The notes below the pieces were generated by a model. It searched no databases and was not told where the DNA came from. It saw only the letters and a list, made by a program, of their open reading frames with translations. The position numbers and the translations under genes are program-made. Of a stretch of DNA of 64,000 bases, positions 52,741 to 64,000 are shown piece by piece (positions within the stretch are counted from its first letter, which is position 1; the number at the start of each line of letters is the position of its first letter). Source of the DNA: Colwellia ponticola (GTDB lineage: Bacteria > Pseudomonadota > Gammaproteobacteria > Enterobacterales > Alteromonadaceae); contig NZ_SZVP01000001.1 in the NCBI RefSeq assembly GCF_005885605.1, forward strand, positions 372,001-436,000, written 5' to 3'.

Positions 52741-55416
52741 TTACGCTAACTTACCATGACACTGTTTATATTTTTTACCTGAGCCACACGGACAAGGCTC
52801 ATTACGACCAACGCGCGGCATTTGTGCTTGTTCAACTGAAGCTTGACCTGATTGGAAATCCATCGGCAATTCTTCGGCTTTTCTATGCTGCTCTTCTACC
52901 GCTTCAACATCTGATTCAGCACGAATTTGTACTTTAGATAAAATACCAACAACATCATATTTTAAGTTATCTAGCATTTCAGTAAACAGTTCAAAAGACT
53001 CACGTTTAAATTCTTGCTTAGGATTCTTTTGCGCATGAGCACGTAAACCAATACCTTGACGCAAGTGATCCATAGCCGATAAATGCTCTTTCCAATGCGA
53101 GTCTAAACTTTGTAGCATAACTGCTTTTTCAAACTGACGTAATACCTCTGCGCCAACAGCATCTTCTTTGTCTTTATAGGCTTGTTCAAATTCAGCAATA
53201 ATTTTTTCACGCAAGGTCTCTTCATGAAGCTTATCATCTTCTTCAAGCCATTTTGCAATAGTTAATTCCGTTGCGTACTCACCTTTTAACTGTTCTTCAA
53301 GGCCTTGAATATCCCACATTTCGTCTAAGGATTGTCGTGGAATGTGCTGATCAATAACACCGTTAATGACATCATTTCTAATCGCGCTGACGACTTCTCC
53401 AATATCTTCATTATCAAGTAATTCATTACGTTGCTCATAAATAACGCCACGCTGATCGTTAGCCACGTCATCATACTCAAGTAGTTGCTTACGCATATCA
53501 AAGTTGCGTCCTTCGACTTTACGCTGCGCATTTTCAATACTACGAGTAACCCAAGGATGTTCAATTGCTTCGCCATGCTCCATACCCAGCTTACGCATCA
53601 TGTTAGAAATACGCTCTGACGCAAAAATACGCATCAATGAATCTTCCATTGATAGATAGAAACGAGTAGAGCCCTCATCACCTTGACGTCCAGAGCGACC
53701 ACGAAGTTGGTTATCAATGCGTCTTGATTCATGTCGCTCTGTAGCCACTATATGTAAGCCACCTAATTCAAGCACGCGTTCATGGTCAATTTTCCATTGT
53801 GCTTTTGCTTTAGCGATATCTTCATCAGTAGGGTTTTTTAACTTGGCAATAATGGCATCTAAATTACCACCTAATACAATATCGGTACCACGACCGGCCA
53901 TATTAGTGGCGATAGTAACGGCATTTTCTTTACCCGCATCAGCAACAATTTCAGCTTCTTGTTGATGGAACTTAGCATTAAGTACCTTGTGTTTAATCTT
54001 TTTCTTTTTCAAGAAATCAGATAAAAACTCTGAGGTTTCAATAGCAATAGTACCTACCAGTACTGGTTGACCTCGCTTCACACACTCTTGAATATCCGCT
54101 AAAATGGCGTCAAATTTTTCTTCGGTTGTTAGGTAAATTAAATCAGGTAAATCTTTACGAACCATAGGTTGGTTAGTGGGGATAATGACCGTCTCTAAAC
54201 CGTAAATATGGCTAAACTCAAACGCTTCAGTGTCTGCTGTTCCTGTCATACCAGAAAGCTTTTCATAAATACGGAAGTAGTTTTGGAAGGTTATAGAGGC
54301 TAGTGTTTGGTTTTCATTTTGAATATTGACCCCTTCTTTGGCTTCAACCGCTTGATGTAAACCTTCTGACCAACGACGGCCTTCCATTGTACGACCCGTG
54401 TGTTCATCAACAATCACGATTTCATCGTCTTTAACGATATAGTCGACATCTTTATGGAATAATTTATGTGCTCGCAGCGCCGCCATAACATGGTGTAATA
54501 AGGTAATATTAGCGGCTGAGAATAAGGTATCACCAGCAGTTAATAACTCTTTTTCGACCATGATCTCTTCAATATGAATTTGACCGCGTTCTGTTAAATA
54601 AACTTGTTTGGCTTTTTCATCTATAGTGAAATCACCGGTGCCCTCTTCACCCTCTTTGTCTTCTTCATCTTGCTGCTCAAGGGTCGGCACTAGGGTATTA
54701 ATAATTTTGTACAAAGCAGAGCTATCTTCTGCTTGCCCTGAAATAATTAATGGTGTTCTGGCTTCATCAATTAAAATTGAGTCAACTTCATCAATAATGG
54801 CAAAGTGTAATGGCTTTTGTGCGCGCTCTTGTGGTGAGAACACCATGTTGTCACGTAGATAGTCAAAACCAAACTCGTTGTTGGTGCCGTAAGTAATATC
54901 AGCTTGATAAGCCGCTTGCTTAGCTTCTGTGTTCATGCCAGCAATATTGCAACCAACCGTTAAGCCAAGAAATTCAAATAATGGTCGACTCCAATCAGCA
55001 TCACGCGTAGCTAAGTAATCATTAACGGTAATAACATGAACACCTTTGCCAGTTAAGGCATTAAGGTACGATGGCAAGGTTGCGGTTAGCGTTTTACCTT
55101 CACCGGTACGCATTTCCGCTATTTTTCCGTCGTTCAGCACCATGCCACCAATCATTTGCACATCGAAGTGACGCATTCCAAAAACACGTTTACTGGCTTC
55201 TCTTACCACAGCAAACGATTCAACTAAGAGTTGTTCAACGGTTTCGCCTTGAGTATAGCGCTCTTTAAACTCAGTGGTTTTAGCTGTTAACTCTTCATCA
55301 CTTAATGCTTCTAAAACCGGCTCAAGTGCATTGATTTTGCTTACTTCTTTGCTCATTTGTTTTAGTAATCTATCATTTCGACTACCAAATATTTTTGTTA
55401 ACAAGTTTCCAAACAT
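52741..55416 (-). CDS. secA: Preprotein translocase ATPase SecA
   Basis: SecA drives unfolded preproteins through SecYEG with ATP. The 891-residue protein has the N-terminus [17 protein letters not shown], Walker A region [14 protein letters not shown], the DEAD-like box [17 protein letters not shown], motif III-like [13 protein letters not shown] and the arginine-finger motif [17 protein letters not shown]. The C-terminal SEC-C zinc motif is [14 protein letters not shown], after a variable linker. There is no secM-like leader frame, but the M23 peptidase gene is 83 bases upstream on the same strand, so the two could be linked. It ends at the 52669 hairpin. Confidence 0.98.
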   Translation of the reverse strand: MFGNLLTKIFGSRNDRLLKQMSKEVSKINALEPVLEALSDEELTAKTTEFKERYTQGETVEQLLVESFAVVREASKRVFGMRHFDVQMIGGMVLNDGKIAEMRTGEGKTLTATLPSYLNALTGKGVHVITVNDYLATRDADWSRPLFEFLGLTVGCNIAGMNTEAKQAAYQADITYGTNNEFGFDYLRDNMVFSPQERAQKPLHFAIIDEVDSILIDEARTPLIISGQAEDSSALYKIINTLVPTLEQQDEEDKEGEEGTGDFTIDEKAKQVYLTERGQIHIEEIMVEKELLTAGDTLFSAANITLLHHVMAALRAHKLFHKDVDYIVKDDEIVIVDEHTGRTMEGRRWSEGLHQAVEAKEGVNIQNENQTLASITFQNYFRIYEKLSGMTGTADTEAFEFSHIYGLETVIIPTNQPMVRKDLPDLIYLTTEEKFDAILADIQECVKRGQPVLVGTIAIETSEFLSDFLKKKKIKHKVLNAKFHQQEAEIVADAGKENAVTIATNMAGRGTDIVLGGNLDAIIAKLKNPTDEDIAKAKAQWKIDHERVLELGGLHIVATERHESRRIDNQLRGRSGRQGDEGSTRFYLSMEDSLMRIFASERISNMMRKLGMEHGEAIEHPWVTRSIENAQRKVEGRNFDMRKQLLEYDDVANDQRGVIYEQRNELLDNEDIGEVVSAIRNDVINGVIDQHIPRQSLDEMWDIQGLEEQLKGEYATELTIAKWLEEDDKLHEETLREKIIAEFEQAYKDKEDAVGAEVLRQFEKAVMLQSLDSHWKEHLSAMDHLRQGIGLRAHAQKNPKQEFKRESFELFTEMLDNLKYDVVGILSKVQIRAESDVEAVEEQHRKAEELPMDFQSGQASVEQAQMPRVGRNEPCPCGSGKKYKQCHGKLA

Positions 55417-55499
55417 CTTATTTAAACCATTTGTTGAGAGTTATTAGCGACCATAGAGCCACCGTTTTTGATTTGATTATGATAACCGAGTTTCGACGA

Positions 55500-56396
55500 T
55501 TATTTTCCTTTTCGATAAACAAACTTGATTGGATTGATTTGTTTATTATTCTTTAATATTTCATAGTGAACATGTGAGCCAGTTGAGCGACCTGTACTAC
55601 CCATTCTGGCAATTGCTTGCCCTTTATTAACCACATCCCCAACATTAACCAGCAACTTTTTACTGTGTCCATAACGCGTCGTTAAGCCATCACCATGGTT
55701 TATTTCAACCAGTAAACCATAGCCATAACGCTTACTTGCCCAAGTAACCACACCTGATGCTGTCGCAATAATCGCGGTATCTTCTTTATCGGCAAAGTCG
55801 ACACCTTTGTGCATTGTTGGCTTGCCGTTAAAGGGATCTTTGCGCACACCATAGTAAGAAGACAACCAACCTTTTGCGATGGGGCGGCCAGATAAGTAGC
55901 TATTATTTTGTATATGGTGACCAAAAGTTACAGATTCAAGCATTTGTAACTGTTTTTCTTCATGATTTATTGAATTTTCAAAGTTTTCAATTTCACTAAA
56001 AAGCTGTTCAAAGGTTTTATCCGTTACGGGGAAGTCTTTAGATACCGGACCACCACTTGCTGGCAATTGACTAAAATTAAATTCATTAGTGGGAATATTG
56101 GCATTATCTGCTAAGCGATCACCCAGTGCATTTAACCGTAAAACTTGGCTTTGTAACTCTGCCAGTTTAATTGTTAACGCGGTGATAATTGGCTGTTCAG
56201 GATGTGGTTGTGTAATCTTGTCTTGACTAGACAGTTGATATTTTTCACTATTAGGTTGTAGCTTATTGCTGACAATAAGATGCACAATCAACCCAGAAAT
56301 TAACGCAAACGCGCAAAGCGCCGACAACCAATGCAATTTAGTGAGTTGCATTGAAAATCTGACGTTCTTTCCTCGGTACAGTAGTGTTAAACTCAT
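55500..56396 (-). CDS. M23 family metallopeptidase with N-terminal membrane anchor
   Basis: A LytM-type zinc peptidase predicted to cut peptidoglycan cross-links. The 298-residue protein from ATG 56396 (SD AAAAGG) starts with a membrane segment (about residues 25-46: WLSALCAFALISGLIVHLIV) and a coiled-coil-like region (about 70-155). The M23 domain has all ligands: H in MHKGVDF with the D of VDFAD, and HVH in TGSHVHYEIL, plus GDGLTTRYGHSKK. It therefore looks catalytic, unlike EnvC or NlpD. Genes of this type are usual next to secA in Alteromonadales and Vibrio. Confidence 0.88.
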   Translation of the reverse strand: MSLTLLYRGKNVRFSMQLTKLHWLSALCAFALISGLIVHLIVSNKLQPNSEKYQLSSQDKITQPHPEQPIITALTIKLAELQSQVLRLNALGDRLADNANIPTNEFNFSQLPASGGPVSKDFPVTDKTFEQLFSEIENFENSINHEEKQLQMLESVTFGHHIQNNSYLSGRPIAKGWLSSYYGVRKDPFNGKPTMHKGVDFADKEDTAIIATASGVVTWASKRYGYGLLVEINHGDGLTTRYGHSKKLLVNVGDVVNKGQAIARMGSTGRSTGSHVHYEILKNNKQINPIKFVYRKGK

Positions 56397-56495
56397 AGGC
56401 ACCTTTTCGGTTAAATTATTCAGTTAATTTATCAGCTCACTTATTTACTGCTAAGCTGTTACTGAATTTTACGATTAACAATGTTGGTAATAACA

Positions 56496-56999
56496 ATGGC
56501 TAGAAAATCAAAAGTACCTATTAACATGTCTGCGCTATTGCAAACAACGACAGGCACTTTGGCACATATTCAAACAAAAACCAACTCTTTGACGATTTTG
56601 GCAGATATTGTACGCCACATTTGCCCTGATTTACCAGCAGATGCTTGGCATATTGCCAACGCCAGACAAGATACACTTATTATTGAAGTTAAGTCGCCTG
56701 TTTGGGGGCAAAGATTACAGTTTGAGCGCAATAATATTTGCAAAGCCTTGGTAAGCGCTACTAATGGTAATTTTCAAAAAATAGAAATTAAAATTAATCC
56801 ACAAGGCTTTCGCCAACAACGCCATGAAGTGACCGAAAAAAAACGTGCTGAACTGGTGCAGTCAGCCGTAACAACCTATCAAGCTAGTGGCGTGGTTAAT
56901 GAAAAAACCGCTAAGCAGTTTTTAGACATTGCAAAAAATGCCCCTAAAGGCTTAAAAGAGAAGCTGGAAAAATTAGCGCGTGTAGCTGGTAAAAGGTAA
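56496..56999 (+). CDS. dciA: DciA family protein (DUF721), predicted replicative helicase loader
   Basis: DciA helps load the replicative helicase DnaB in bacteria that have no DnaC or DnaI. The 167-residue protein from ATG 56496 (MARKSKVPINMSALL) has the DUF721 core with LPADAWHIANARQDTLIIEVKSPVWGQRLQFERNNI. The remaining 80 residues are basic and helical, typical for the longer gammaproteobacterial form. An ATG at 56481 would add five residues. It is divergent from the M23 gene (99-base gap) and converges with lpxC, 44 bases away. Confidence 0.85.
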   Translation: MARKSKVPINMSALLQTTTGTLAHIQTKTNSLTILADIVRHICPDLPADAWHIANARQDTLIIEVKSPVWGQRLQFERNNICKALVSATNGNFQKIEIKINPQGFRQQRHEVTEKKRAELVQSAVTTYQASGVVNEKTAKQFLDIAKNAPKGLKEKLEKLARVAGKR

Positions 57000-57043
57000 G
57001 GCATTTACCCCTTAAGTATGCTGCTAAATATAACTAACACTGA

Positions 57044-57961
57044 TTAAAATGCTGCAGCATTTATTTCTTGGTACTCTATTGGTGACGGTTTATCACCTTC
57101 ATAGGTTACCCATTCCCATGAGTCTGTTTGTTTAAACACTTCTCTTAGTAGTAGGTTATTTAGACCATGACCTGATTTAAAAGCGTTTAATTCGCCTAAA
57201 ATACTCGCGCTACACATATAAAGATCGCCAATAGCATCTAATATTTTATGTTTTACGAATTCATCATCATAGCGTAATTCGTTTTTATTGAGCATACGGT
57301 AATTATCAAGCACGATGGCATTTTCTAAACTCCCCCCTAAGGCTAGGTTATGAGATCGTAAAAACTCAATGTCTTTCATAAAGCCAAAAGTACGAGCGCG
57401 ACTAATTTCTTTAATAAAAGAACAACTAGAAAAGTCCATGCTCATGGTTTGACAGGTTTTTTCAATGACTGGGTGCTCAAATTCAATAGCAAAGTTAACC
57501 CTAAAACCTTCATGTGGTAATAACTCAGCCCATTTATCACCTTCTTCAACACGAATAGGTTTTTTTATGCGTAAAAAACGCTTAGGAGCATTTAACGTTT
57601 CAATCCCCACAGATTGAATTAGGTAAACGAAAGGTAAGGCACTACCGTCCATAATAGGCACTTCAGCGGAGTCTACATCGACAAATAAATTATCTATGCC
57701 TAAGCCAGCCACTGCTGAGAGTAAATGCTCAACAGTAGACACCTTGACTTTTTGCTCATTAACCAAGCAAGTACATAACGTGGTTTCGCCGACAGCTTCA
57801 GGTGTCGCTTTTATCTCAACTACAGGGTTAAGATCAATACGACGGAAAACAATACCGGTGTTTACTGGTGCAGGACGGAGAGTAACCTGCACTTTTTCAC
57901 CTTTATGTAAACCAACACCTACTGTTGAAACACTTGTTTTTATTGTACGTTGCTTAATCAT
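57044..57961 (-). CDS. lpxC: UDP-3-O-acyl-N-acetylglucosamine deacetylase
   Basis: LpxC catalyses the committed step of lipid A synthesis, a zinc-dependent deacetylation. The 305-residue protein starts [24 protein letters not shown]. Zinc ligands are the histidine in [15 protein letters not shown] and the H and D of [13 protein letters not shown]; the catalytic lysine/histidine segment is [14 protein letters not shown]. The clear [12 protein letters not shown] and [10 protein letters not shown] match E. coli. CGAGG in front of the ATG is its ribosome binding site. Its level is normally set by FtsH proteolysis from the C-terminal tail; the tail here ends EINAAAF, with hydrophobic last residues. 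Confidence 0.97.
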   Translation of the reverse strand: MIKQRTIKTSVSTVGVGLHKGEKVQVTLRPAPVNTGIVFRRIDLNPVVEIKATPEAVGETTLCTCLVNEQKVKVSTVEHLLSAVAGLGIDNLFVDVDSAEVPIMDGSALPFVYLIQSVGIETLNAPKRFLRIKKPIRVEEGDKWAELLPHEGFRVNFAIEFEHPVIEKTCQTMSMDFSSCSFIKEISRARTFGFMKDIEFLRSHNLALGGSLENAIVLDNYRMLNKNELRYDDEFVKHKILDAIGDLYMCSASILGELNAFKSGHGLNNLLLREVFKQTDSWEWVTYEGDKPSPIEYQEINAAAF

Positions 57962-58459
57962 ATTAGCCTCGTTTACCTTGCTTTTTATTCGTTAATAAAT
58001 GCACTTGCTGCTATAAAACATTACCTAGACCTGAGCCATGTAAGTATTTATAGATAGCATTTTATTTTATCGTTAAAGTGATAAAGTTACTGTTTGTTTT
58101 ATACTAATCATTGTAATTACTAGCGCCATTACTGGCACCTTAGTATGCTGTTATTACAGTATAAACCAATGTAATAGGCCTTTACGTAAGCTCAAAATAC
58201 CGCGAGTGATAGCTCAAGTAAACGCTCAACACATTACTGATGCAACAACTGTCCCAAGAACTAAAACCTGTAACAATCATTTATATATCAATATGTTAAT
58301 TACTGAACTAACCTCTACTTTAACAATAAAAATAAGCTTTACAGTCGTTAACTCACTTTAACCGGCGCACAATATAGCAAGAAAATACGCTAAAATCAAA
58401 AACACTAACAACAACAACCTTGATAAGCAGCGTTTAATAGACTGCCAACAATGATCTAA
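57962..58459. other. Intergenic region between ftsZ and lpxC
   Basis: A 498-base AT-rich gap that separates ftsZ from lpxC, both on the minus strand. It should hold the ftsZ end and the lpxC promoter. I saw no clear hairpin terminator, no open frame and no repeat. Confidence 0.5.
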
Positions 58460-59620
58460 TTAGTCTGCTTGTTTACGTAAAAATGCTGGGATATCTAAAT
58501 ACGTATCTAAGTCTGTCGCGACTACTTTTTGTGCATTACTATCTGTCATCGACACGGTTTCTGTGTCTAAATTAGTCTGTGGCGCTGCTGGTGTATAATC
58601 ACTACCGACAACTTTAGGCTCAGCTGTTGGTGCGGGAGTTACGAGTGTTATATCAGGCTTACTTTCAGCGCCAATACCCGTTGCTACAACCGTTACACGA
58701 AGCTCATCGGTCATGTCCATATCAATAACTGCACCAACAACCACAGTAGCATTTTCAGAAGCGAAGGCTTTAACAGCATTACCAACGGTTTCAAATTCGT
58801 CGATACTAATATCCATACCGGCAGTAATATTAACCAAAATACCACGCGCGCCTGCTAAATCTACGTCTTCAAGTAGAGGACTTGAAATAGCCGCATCAGC
58901 TGCTTCTTGTGCTCTATCCTCACCTGAAGCAATACCAGATCCCATCATGGCTGTGCCCATTTCAGACATAACAGTACGCACATCGGCAAAGTCGACGTTG
59001 ATCAACCCTGGACGAGTAATAAGCTCAGCGATACCTTGCACCGCACCAAGTAATACGTTGTTAGCTGCTTTAAAAGCGTCTAATAAACTTGTTCCTGGCC
59101 CGAGTACTTTCAATAACTTTTCATTAGGAATAGTAATTAATGAGTCGACACTTTTAGATAAGAATTCAATGCCTTGATCGGCATAATTCATACGTTTCTT
59201 ACCTTCAAACGGGAACGGTTTTGTGACCACTGCAACCGTTAATATACCCATTTCTTTAGCAATTTCAGCAACTACAGGCGCTGCACCCGTACCTGTACCT
59301 CCGCCCATACCTGCTGCGATAAAAATCATATCGGCACCTTGTAAGGCTTGCTTAATTGTTTCTCGGTCTTCTTCAGCAGCACAACGGCCAATTTCTGGGT
59401 TAGCGCCAGCACCTAAACCTTTAGTGACATCAGCACCAAGCTGTAAAGTAACATCTGCAGAAGAGTTACGTAACGCTTGTGAGTCTGTATTAGCGGTAAT
59501 AAACTCTACCCCTTCAATGGTTTGCGAAACCATGTGTTCAACGGCATTACCACCACCGCCACCAACACCAATCACTTTGATTATTGCTTCTTCGTTATGA
59601 TCTTCCATTAGTTCAAACAT
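58460..59620 (-). CDS. ftsZ: Cell division protein FtsZ
   Basis: FtsZ is the tubulin-like GTPase that forms the division ring. The 386-residue protein starts [30 protein letters not shown], with the G-box [18 protein letters not shown] and the T7-loop region ([14 protein letters not shown]). The C-terminal conserved peptide is [11 protein letters not shown], the binding site of FtsA, ZipA, ZapD and MinC. An acidic/Thr-rich linker (about residues 320-370) connects it. It follows ftsA after a 130-base gap. ZapD is encoded at 50.8 kb. Confidence 0.98.
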   Translation of the reverse strand: MFELMEDHNEEAIIKVIGVGGGGGNAVEHMVSQTIEGVEFITANTDSQALRNSSADVTLQLGADVTKGLGAGANPEIGRCAAEEDRETIKQALQGADMIFIAAGMGGGTGTGAAPVVAEIAKEMGILTVAVVTKPFPFEGKKRMNYADQGIEFLSKSVDSLITIPNEKLLKVLGPGTSLLDAFKAANNVLLGAVQGIAELITRPGLINVDFADVRTVMSEMGTAMMGSGIASGEDRAQEAADAAISSPLLEDVDLAGARGILVNITAGMDISIDEFETVGNAVKAFASENATVVVGAVIDMDMTDELRVTVVATGIGAESKPDITLVTPAPTAEPKVVGSDYTPAAPQTNLDTETVSMTDSNAQKVVATDLDTYLDIPAFLRKQAD

Positions 59621-59750
59621 TTTTCTCTCTCCGTTTTACTTACAATACTTTAAATTCTTAATAACTGTTGCTAAATAATATTAATTAACAACAACTCGAA
59701 ATAACTGTTATGTCCCTCTAACAGTGCACTACTTAGTTGTAGATTCGTCT

Positions 59751-60986
59751 TTAAAACTCACCTTTAAACCAAGCATGTATTCTTGACCAAATATCACCAA
59801 CGCTTTCTCGTTTACTTTTCGTGTTTTCTACTTGGCTTGTTGCCTGCATACCGTAATGTAAAAGGCCAACAACGGTTGCATAACTTGGATCGTTTACATA
59901 TTCTTTCAAACCTTGTACCGCTAATGGCTTAGCAATGCGCACCGGCATTTGAAAAACCTCTTCAGCAAACTCAAGTACACCTTCCATTTTGGCGGTGCCG
60001 CCTGTCAACACATAACCAGCAGCAATTTGATCTTCTAAACCAGACTCTCTAACTTCTTCTTGAATAAGTTCAAATAGTTCTTGATATCTTGGCTCAACCA
60101 CTTCGGATAACGTATGACGTGACATTGAACGAGCTGGACGTCCGCCGACACTAGGTACATCAATACTGTCTTCCATACTTACCATGTGTTTTAAAGCGCA
60201 AGCGTACTGCACTTTAATATCTTCAGCATGACTTAAGGGGGTTCTAAATATTTTAGAAATATCACTAGTCACTTGATTACCTGCTACAGGTATTACTGCA
60301 GTATGGCGTAAAGTACCGCCAGTAAATACTGAGATATCCATAGTACCTGCGCCCATATCAACCACACAAACGCCTAACTCTTTTTCATCATCTGTTAATA
60401 CCGCATAACTTGATGCAAGCGCAGAAAAAATTAATTGATCAGCAGTTAAGTCACAGCGTTCAACGCATTTTACTAAATTTTTAGCCATATCGTTAGCGCA
60501 AGTAACAATATGTACCTTAGCTTCCATACGTACACCTGACATACCAATAGGGCTTTTAATACCGTCTTGACAGTCAATGCTGTACTCTTGAGGAAGTACA
60601 TGTAGCATACGGCGTTCTGCCGCAATAGGCACTGAGCGCGCTGTATGAATAACATTGTCTATGTCTTCTTGATTAACTTCTTTGTCGTTAATCGGCACCA
60701 TGCCATTTTCATTTTGACAACTAATATGCTTACCAGATATGCCTAAATAAATAGAACTTATTTGGCAGTCAGCCATTAATTCAGCTTCATTAATGGCGCG
60801 TTGTATTGCTTGAATAACTAAATTCAAATCATTTACACCGCCTTTATCCATACCACGAGCAGGTTGATTACCAACACCAATAATACTTAATTGGTTGTCT
60901 GGTGTAATTTCACCTACCGCCACAGATATCTTGGAGGTGCCTATATCAAGGCCAACCACTAACTTTCTTTCTGCTGCTTTAGACAT
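59751..60986 (-). CDS. ftsA: Cell division protein FtsA
   Basis: FtsA is the actin-like protein that ties FtsZ to the membrane. The 411-residue protein starts with the phosphate-1 motif VVGLDIGTSKISVAVGEI. It has the 1C domain (about residues 85-165), VVDMGAGTMDISVFTGG (phosphate 2) and AAGYVLTGGTAKMEG. It ends in an amphipathic helix, GDIWSRIHAWFKGEF, for membrane binding. It begins 5 bases after the ftsQ stop. Confidence 0.98.
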   Translation of the reverse strand: MSKAAERKLVVGLDIGTSKISVAVGEITPDNQLSIIGVGNQPARGMDKGGVNDLNLVIQAIQRAINEAELMADCQISSIYLGISGKHISCQNENGMVPINDKEVNQEDIDNVIHTARSVPIAAERRMLHVLPQEYSIDCQDGIKSPIGMSGVRMEAKVHIVTCANDMAKNLVKCVERCDLTADQLIFSALASSYAVLTDDEKELGVCVVDMGAGTMDISVFTGGTLRHTAVIPVAGNQVTSDISKIFRTPLSHAEDIKVQYACALKHMVSMEDSIDVPSVGGRPARSMSRHTLSEVVEPRYQELFELIQEEVRESGLEDQIAAGYVLTGGTAKMEGVLEFAEEVFQMPVRIAKPLAVQGLKEYVNDPSYATVVGLLHYGMQATSQVENTKSKRESVGDIWSRIHAWFKGEF

Positions 60987-60991
60987 TTATC

Positions 60992-61942
60992 TTAAACTCT
61001 TCCACTGATCGTGCTTATTTGCTGCACTCGTTTTAGGTAATTACTATGCTGGCTTTTTAACAAGCGATATTTCGTCTTGTATAGCGGCTCATATTGTGTT
61101 TTATGCTGAGTAACATTCTCTATTGTTTTCCAACCAACAGCCAATCCCGTATCATACCGCAAATCAATGTAATCAACCGCCTGATTTTTTTCATTTTCTG
61201 CAATTATTTTTTCTTTAAGTTGCGCTTTTATTAGCGGATAAACATCCATAAAACGTTGTATACGCTCTACTCGCTCTTCACGCCCTAAATTAAGGGTTAC
61301 GCCGTCATTTAAAGTGAGTAGCCAAGAGAAGCGTTCACTCAAGACTAATTCATCTATCTCTAGCGCCTTAAACTCAAGTAATGCATTGAGATCTCTATAG
61401 TTTTTTAATGCCATCACTTCACTGCCTTCCGGGCCAAAGAAGTGGGGTAAATAGTGTTTTATACGAGCAGTGTCTGCTTGAAAAACCTGTCCTAATTGAT
61501 TAATTAAAAAACTGCCATTCCATAATGCAACTGGACTTTGATCAACCACATATATTTTTAATTCGTTGGGCCATTGTTTACGCACTGCCACCGAATAAAC
61601 CCAAGGCAAGGTCAACACATAATTTTGTACTTCATTTACATCAACCTGAAAGAAATTGCCCATATCAACTGATTCAATCGCTTTAATGATATCGCTACGT
61701 TCGCTATAAGGCATTTCACCTGAGATCACAATCGAGGTCACTGGCGCACTTTCTTGACCAATAATCTGCTGAGTAAGCCACCAACTAATCGTTATTAGAC
61801 TAAATAACACCATGACAAAAAAAGCTAAGCCCAAGCCAAAAGACAAAGCACTTGCATGACCTTGTTCGGTTGCTTTTAGTGCTAATTTTTGAGCTTTTTG
61901 TTGCACTCGCGTTTGCGTAGTCTTTTTTGGCTTAGCCGTCAT
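60992..61942 (-). CDS. ftsQ: Cell division protein FtsQ
   Basis: FtsQ is a bitopic protein of the FtsQBL complex in the divisome. The 316-residue sequence has a cytoplasmic basic tail, one membrane helix (about 35-58: LSFGLGLAFFVMVLFSLITI), a POTRA domain (about 65-140: ISGEMPYSERSDIIKAIES, VNEVQNYVLTLPWVYSVAVRKQWPN) and the beta domain (about 145-290: YVVDQSPVALWNGSFLINQLGQVF). The C-terminal tail after 290 is longer than in E. coli (276 residues). It lies between ddl and ftsA; the gap to ftsA is 5 bases and to ddl 10 bases, so it is in the same operon. Confidence 0.95.
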   Translation of the reverse strand: MTAKPKKTTQTRVQQKAQKLALKATEQGHASALSFGLGLAFFVMVLFSLITISWWLTQQIIGQESAPVTSIVISGEMPYSERSDIIKAIESVDMGNFFQVDVNEVQNYVLTLPWVYSVAVRKQWPNELKIYVVDQSPVALWNGSFLINQLGQVFQADTARIKHYLPHFFGPEGSEVMALKNYRDLNALLEFKALEIDELVLSERFSWLLTLNDGVTLNLGREERVERIQRFMDVYPLIKAQLKEKIIAENEKNQAVDYIDLRYDTGLAVGWKTIENVTQHKTQYEPLYKTKYRLLKSQHSNYLKRVQQISTISGRV

Positions 61943-61952
61943 AATGGTTGTT

Positions 61953-62906
61953 TTACTCTTTTACGCTAAGTAATAATATTTGTGTTACTAACTCACTAAA
62001 GTTAAGGCCAAAGACATTCGCCGCTTTAGGTACTAATGATGTTTCTGTCATACCTGGTACGGTATTTACCTCTAATATTTGCCATTGACCTGCGCTATTA
62101 CGCATAATATCAACTCGTCCCCAGCCTTTAGCGCCTGTTGCATTAAACGCCTTAACCGCTAAGGCTTTTACTTCATTTTCATCGTCGTCACTTAAACCAC
62201 ATGGGCAATGATACTGAGTGCTGTTTGATTGATACTTTGCTTCGTAGTCATAAAACTCACGTGGCGTTTGCATATGAATCACCGGTAAGGCTTTATCACC
62301 TAAAATGGCAACAGTATATTCAGGCCCATCAATCCAAGCTTCAAGTAATACTTGATCATCAAAGCCAAATGCTTCAATTAACGCGTTATGTAATTGTTCA
62401 ACGCTTTTTGCTTGCGCCATACCAATACTTGAGCCTTCATTGGCGGGTTTTACCATGACTCGACCACCTAAGTCAGCCAAAATATCAGCTAGTGATAGTT
62501 GTTCAAAATCAACTTTATTGACAACAAAAAAAGCTGCCGTTGGTAAGTCACAGGCTTTAAATACCTGCTTACTACGTACCTTATCCATAGACAACGAAGA
62601 GCCTAAGACATTTGATCCCGTATAAGGGATATTTGAGTATTCAAGCGCCCCTTGTAAACAGCCATCTTCTCCACCTCGACCATGTAACGCAATAAATACC
62701 CGGTCTATATTACTATTTAACAGCTCTGCTAATGGCATGGCTTTGGTGTCAATTAACACCACATTAAAGCCTGCGGCTTGCAACCCCTTAGCAACCGCTT
62801 GTCCTGATTTAAGTGACACGTCACGCTCTGCTGAATGTCCACCATAAAGCACAGCAATTTTTTCTTGTTTTAATTTTTTTAAAGCATTAGTTTGTGTGTT
62901 AGTCAT
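61953..62906 (-). CDS. ddl: D-alanine--D-alanine ligase
   Basis: Ddl makes the D-Ala-D-Ala dipeptide for peptidoglycan using ATP. The 317-residue ATP-grasp enzyme has the N-terminal motif [20 protein letters not shown] and [24 protein letters not shown]. The ATP-grasp centre is [10 protein letters not shown]... / [15 protein letters not shown], and the C-terminal motif is [19 protein letters not shown]. The DdlB type is likely given the division-cluster position. Its start overlaps the murC stop (ATGA), showing translational coupling. Confidence 0.97.
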   Translation of the reverse strand: MTNTQTNALKKLKQEKIAVLYGGHSAERDVSLKSGQAVAKGLQAAGFNVVLIDTKAMPLAELLNSNIDRVFIALHGRGGEDGCLQGALEYSNIPYTGSNVLGSSLSMDKVRSKQVFKACDLPTAAFFVVNKVDFEQLSLADILADLGGRVMVKPANEGSSIGMAQAKSVEQLHNALIEAFGFDDQVLLEAWIDGPEYTVAILGDKALPVIHMQTPREFYDYEAKYQSNSTQYHCPCGLSDDDENEVKALAVKAFNATGAKGWGRVDIMRNSAGQWQILEVNTVPGMTETSLVPKAANVFGLNFSELVTQILLLSVKE

Positions 62907-64000
62907 GACTTAGCACCTTGGGTTAAAGCGTCAGTAGCAGGTTGAACTATTTTGTTTGTCGCTGTTTCTGCTGGCGGCTTACTTTGCAATAAACTGTGCT
63001 CAGCTAAGTTACGCGCGACCATACCAATGCTGCCCGCGCCTTGGGTAATAACCATGTCATTGTCTTGTAATTGCGTTGCTAATAATTGTGCTAATTTATC
63101 AACGTCTCCGACATAAATAGGTTCTATTTGACCACGTTGACGAATTGATCGAGCTAAGCTTTTACTGTCTGCTGAGGCAATAGGCGCTTCACCTGCTGCA
63201 TAAACATCCAGTAAAAATAAACAATCTACTTCTGAAAGTACTTCAACAAAATCTTCATATAAATCACGTGTTCGAGAATAACGATGTGGTTGAAAAACCA
63301 TCACCAGACGTTTATCTGGCCAGCCTTGACGCATGGCTAAAATAGTTGCTTTGACTTCACTTGGATGATGACCGTAATCGTCAACTAGCACCATATTACC
63401 CGCGTCGGTTGTTAACGATGCGAGTTGTTCAAAACGTCGACCAATGCCTTCAAATTCAATGAGAGCCTGACAAATGGCTTCATCTTCTACCCCTTCGTCT
63501 TTAGCCACGGCTACCCCTGCTAACGCATTGAGTACATTATGCTGCCCAGGTAAATTAACACTCATATCAAGAGGTGCTTGCCCAGCAACTTCAACGGTAA
63601 AATGACTAACACCACCTTTTTGTTGATAATTAGTTGCTCTTACATCTGCGTCTTTTGAAAAACCATAAGTGATCACTTGACGACTAATACGAGGCAATAA
63701 TTCACGTACGACGGGGTTATCAATACAGACAACCGCTAAACCATAAAAAGGTAAATTGTGTAAGAAGTCGATATAAGTATCTTTCAGCTTTTCAAAGTCA
63801 CCTTGATAGGTTTCCATGTGATCTTCATCGATATTGGTAATAACCGACACCATAGGTTGTAGATGCAAAAATGATGCATCACTTTCATCGGCTTCAGCGA
63901 CTAAATAACGGCTACTACCTAGTCTTGCATTGGTACCGGCACTGTTGAGTAAGCCACCAATAACAAAGGTTGGATCTAATTGTCCTTGCGCAAAAATACT
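62903..64000 (-). CDS. murC: UDP-N-acetylmuramate--L-alanine ligase MurC, partial (C-terminal part)
   Basis: MurC adds L-alanine to UDP-MurNAc. The frame is open to the right edge of the window, so the true start and the N-terminal nucleotide and P-loop domain are missing. The visible part, about 365 residues, holds the central ATP-binding domain end ([33 protein letters not shown]). The C-terminal domain has [31 protein letters not shown] and ITQGAGSIG. The start codon suggested at 63868 is an internal TTG. It is coupled to ddl by a four-base overlap. Confidence 0.97.
   Translation of the reverse strand, partial: SIFAQGQLDPTFVIGGLLNSAGTNARLGSSRYLVAEADESDASFLHLQPMVSVITNIDEDHMETYQGDFEKLKDTYIDFLHNLPFYGLAVVCIDNPVVRELLPRISRQVITYGFSKDADVRATNYQQKGGVSHFTVEVAGQAPLDMSVNLPGQHNVLNALAGVAVAKDEGVEDEAICQALIEFEGIGRRFEQLASLTTDAGNMVLVDDYGHHPSEVKATILAMRQGWPDKRLVMVFQPHRYSRTRDLYEDFVEVLSEVDCLFLLDVYAAGEAPIASADSKSLARSIRQRGQIEPIYVGDVDKLAQLLATQLQDNDMVITQGAGSIGMVARNLAEHSLLQSKPPAETATNKIVQPATDALTQGAKS

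Overview
The window looks like chromosome from a marine, probably cold-adapted gammaproteobacterium of the Alteromonadales, most like Colwellia or a close relative. This is inferred from the low-GC coding style, the gene order and protein resemblance, not from a search. No rRNA, tRNA, CRISPR array, prophage or transposase gene was seen. The only RNA gene recognised is RNase P RNA.

Layout. 1-5.3 kb holds the end of an exosortase-A-associated gene set: an AMP-forming acyl-CoA ligase (cut by the window edge), a fold-III PLP decarboxylase, a GNAT-like acyltransferase and a vanillyl-alcohol-oxidase-type flavoenzyme. 5.4-18.6 kb is a mix of housekeeping and signalling genes: two HDOD proteins, a DUF2797 protein, ArfB, a GIY-YIG protein, a DUF3581 protein, a secreted ATP-dependent DNA ligase, an RlmI-like methyltransferase, an NSS sodium symporter and PutA. 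18.8-27.7 kb is rich in cyclic-di-GMP signalling: a GAF-GAF-GGDEF-EAL protein, then an MHYT-PAS-PAS hybrid kinase followed by its likely HD-GYP response regulator. A lipoprotein, RsuA and a hypothetical lie between them. 27.8-34 kb carries a convergent-then-divergent pair of DUF1254/DUF1214 proteins, a QEGLA/DUF1704 protein and several hypotheticals.

From 34 kb onward the order is classical core chromosome. It runs rnpB, rsmI <> lpoA-yraN-diaA-dolP; sspBA; petABC (bc1 complex); rpsI-rplM; pilA-pilB-pilC-pilD-coaE-zapD-yacG; mutT; secA; an M23 peptidase; dciA; lpxC; then ftsZ-ftsA-ftsQ-ddl-murC, the distal end of the division and cell-wall cluster, with murC cut by the right edge.

Working together: LpoA, DiaA, DolP, ZapD, FtsZ/A/Q, Ddl, MurC, LpxC and the M23 enzyme link envelope growth, replication start and division. 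PilA-D build type IV pili. PetABC and PutA feed the respiratory chain. The most unusual non-coding features are a 273-bp element at 51.55 kb that folds as a three-way junction with long terminal inverted repeats, a 54-bp palindrome of the same family at 5.28 kb, and a different palindromic repeat present twice beside rpsI (43.6-44.0 kb).
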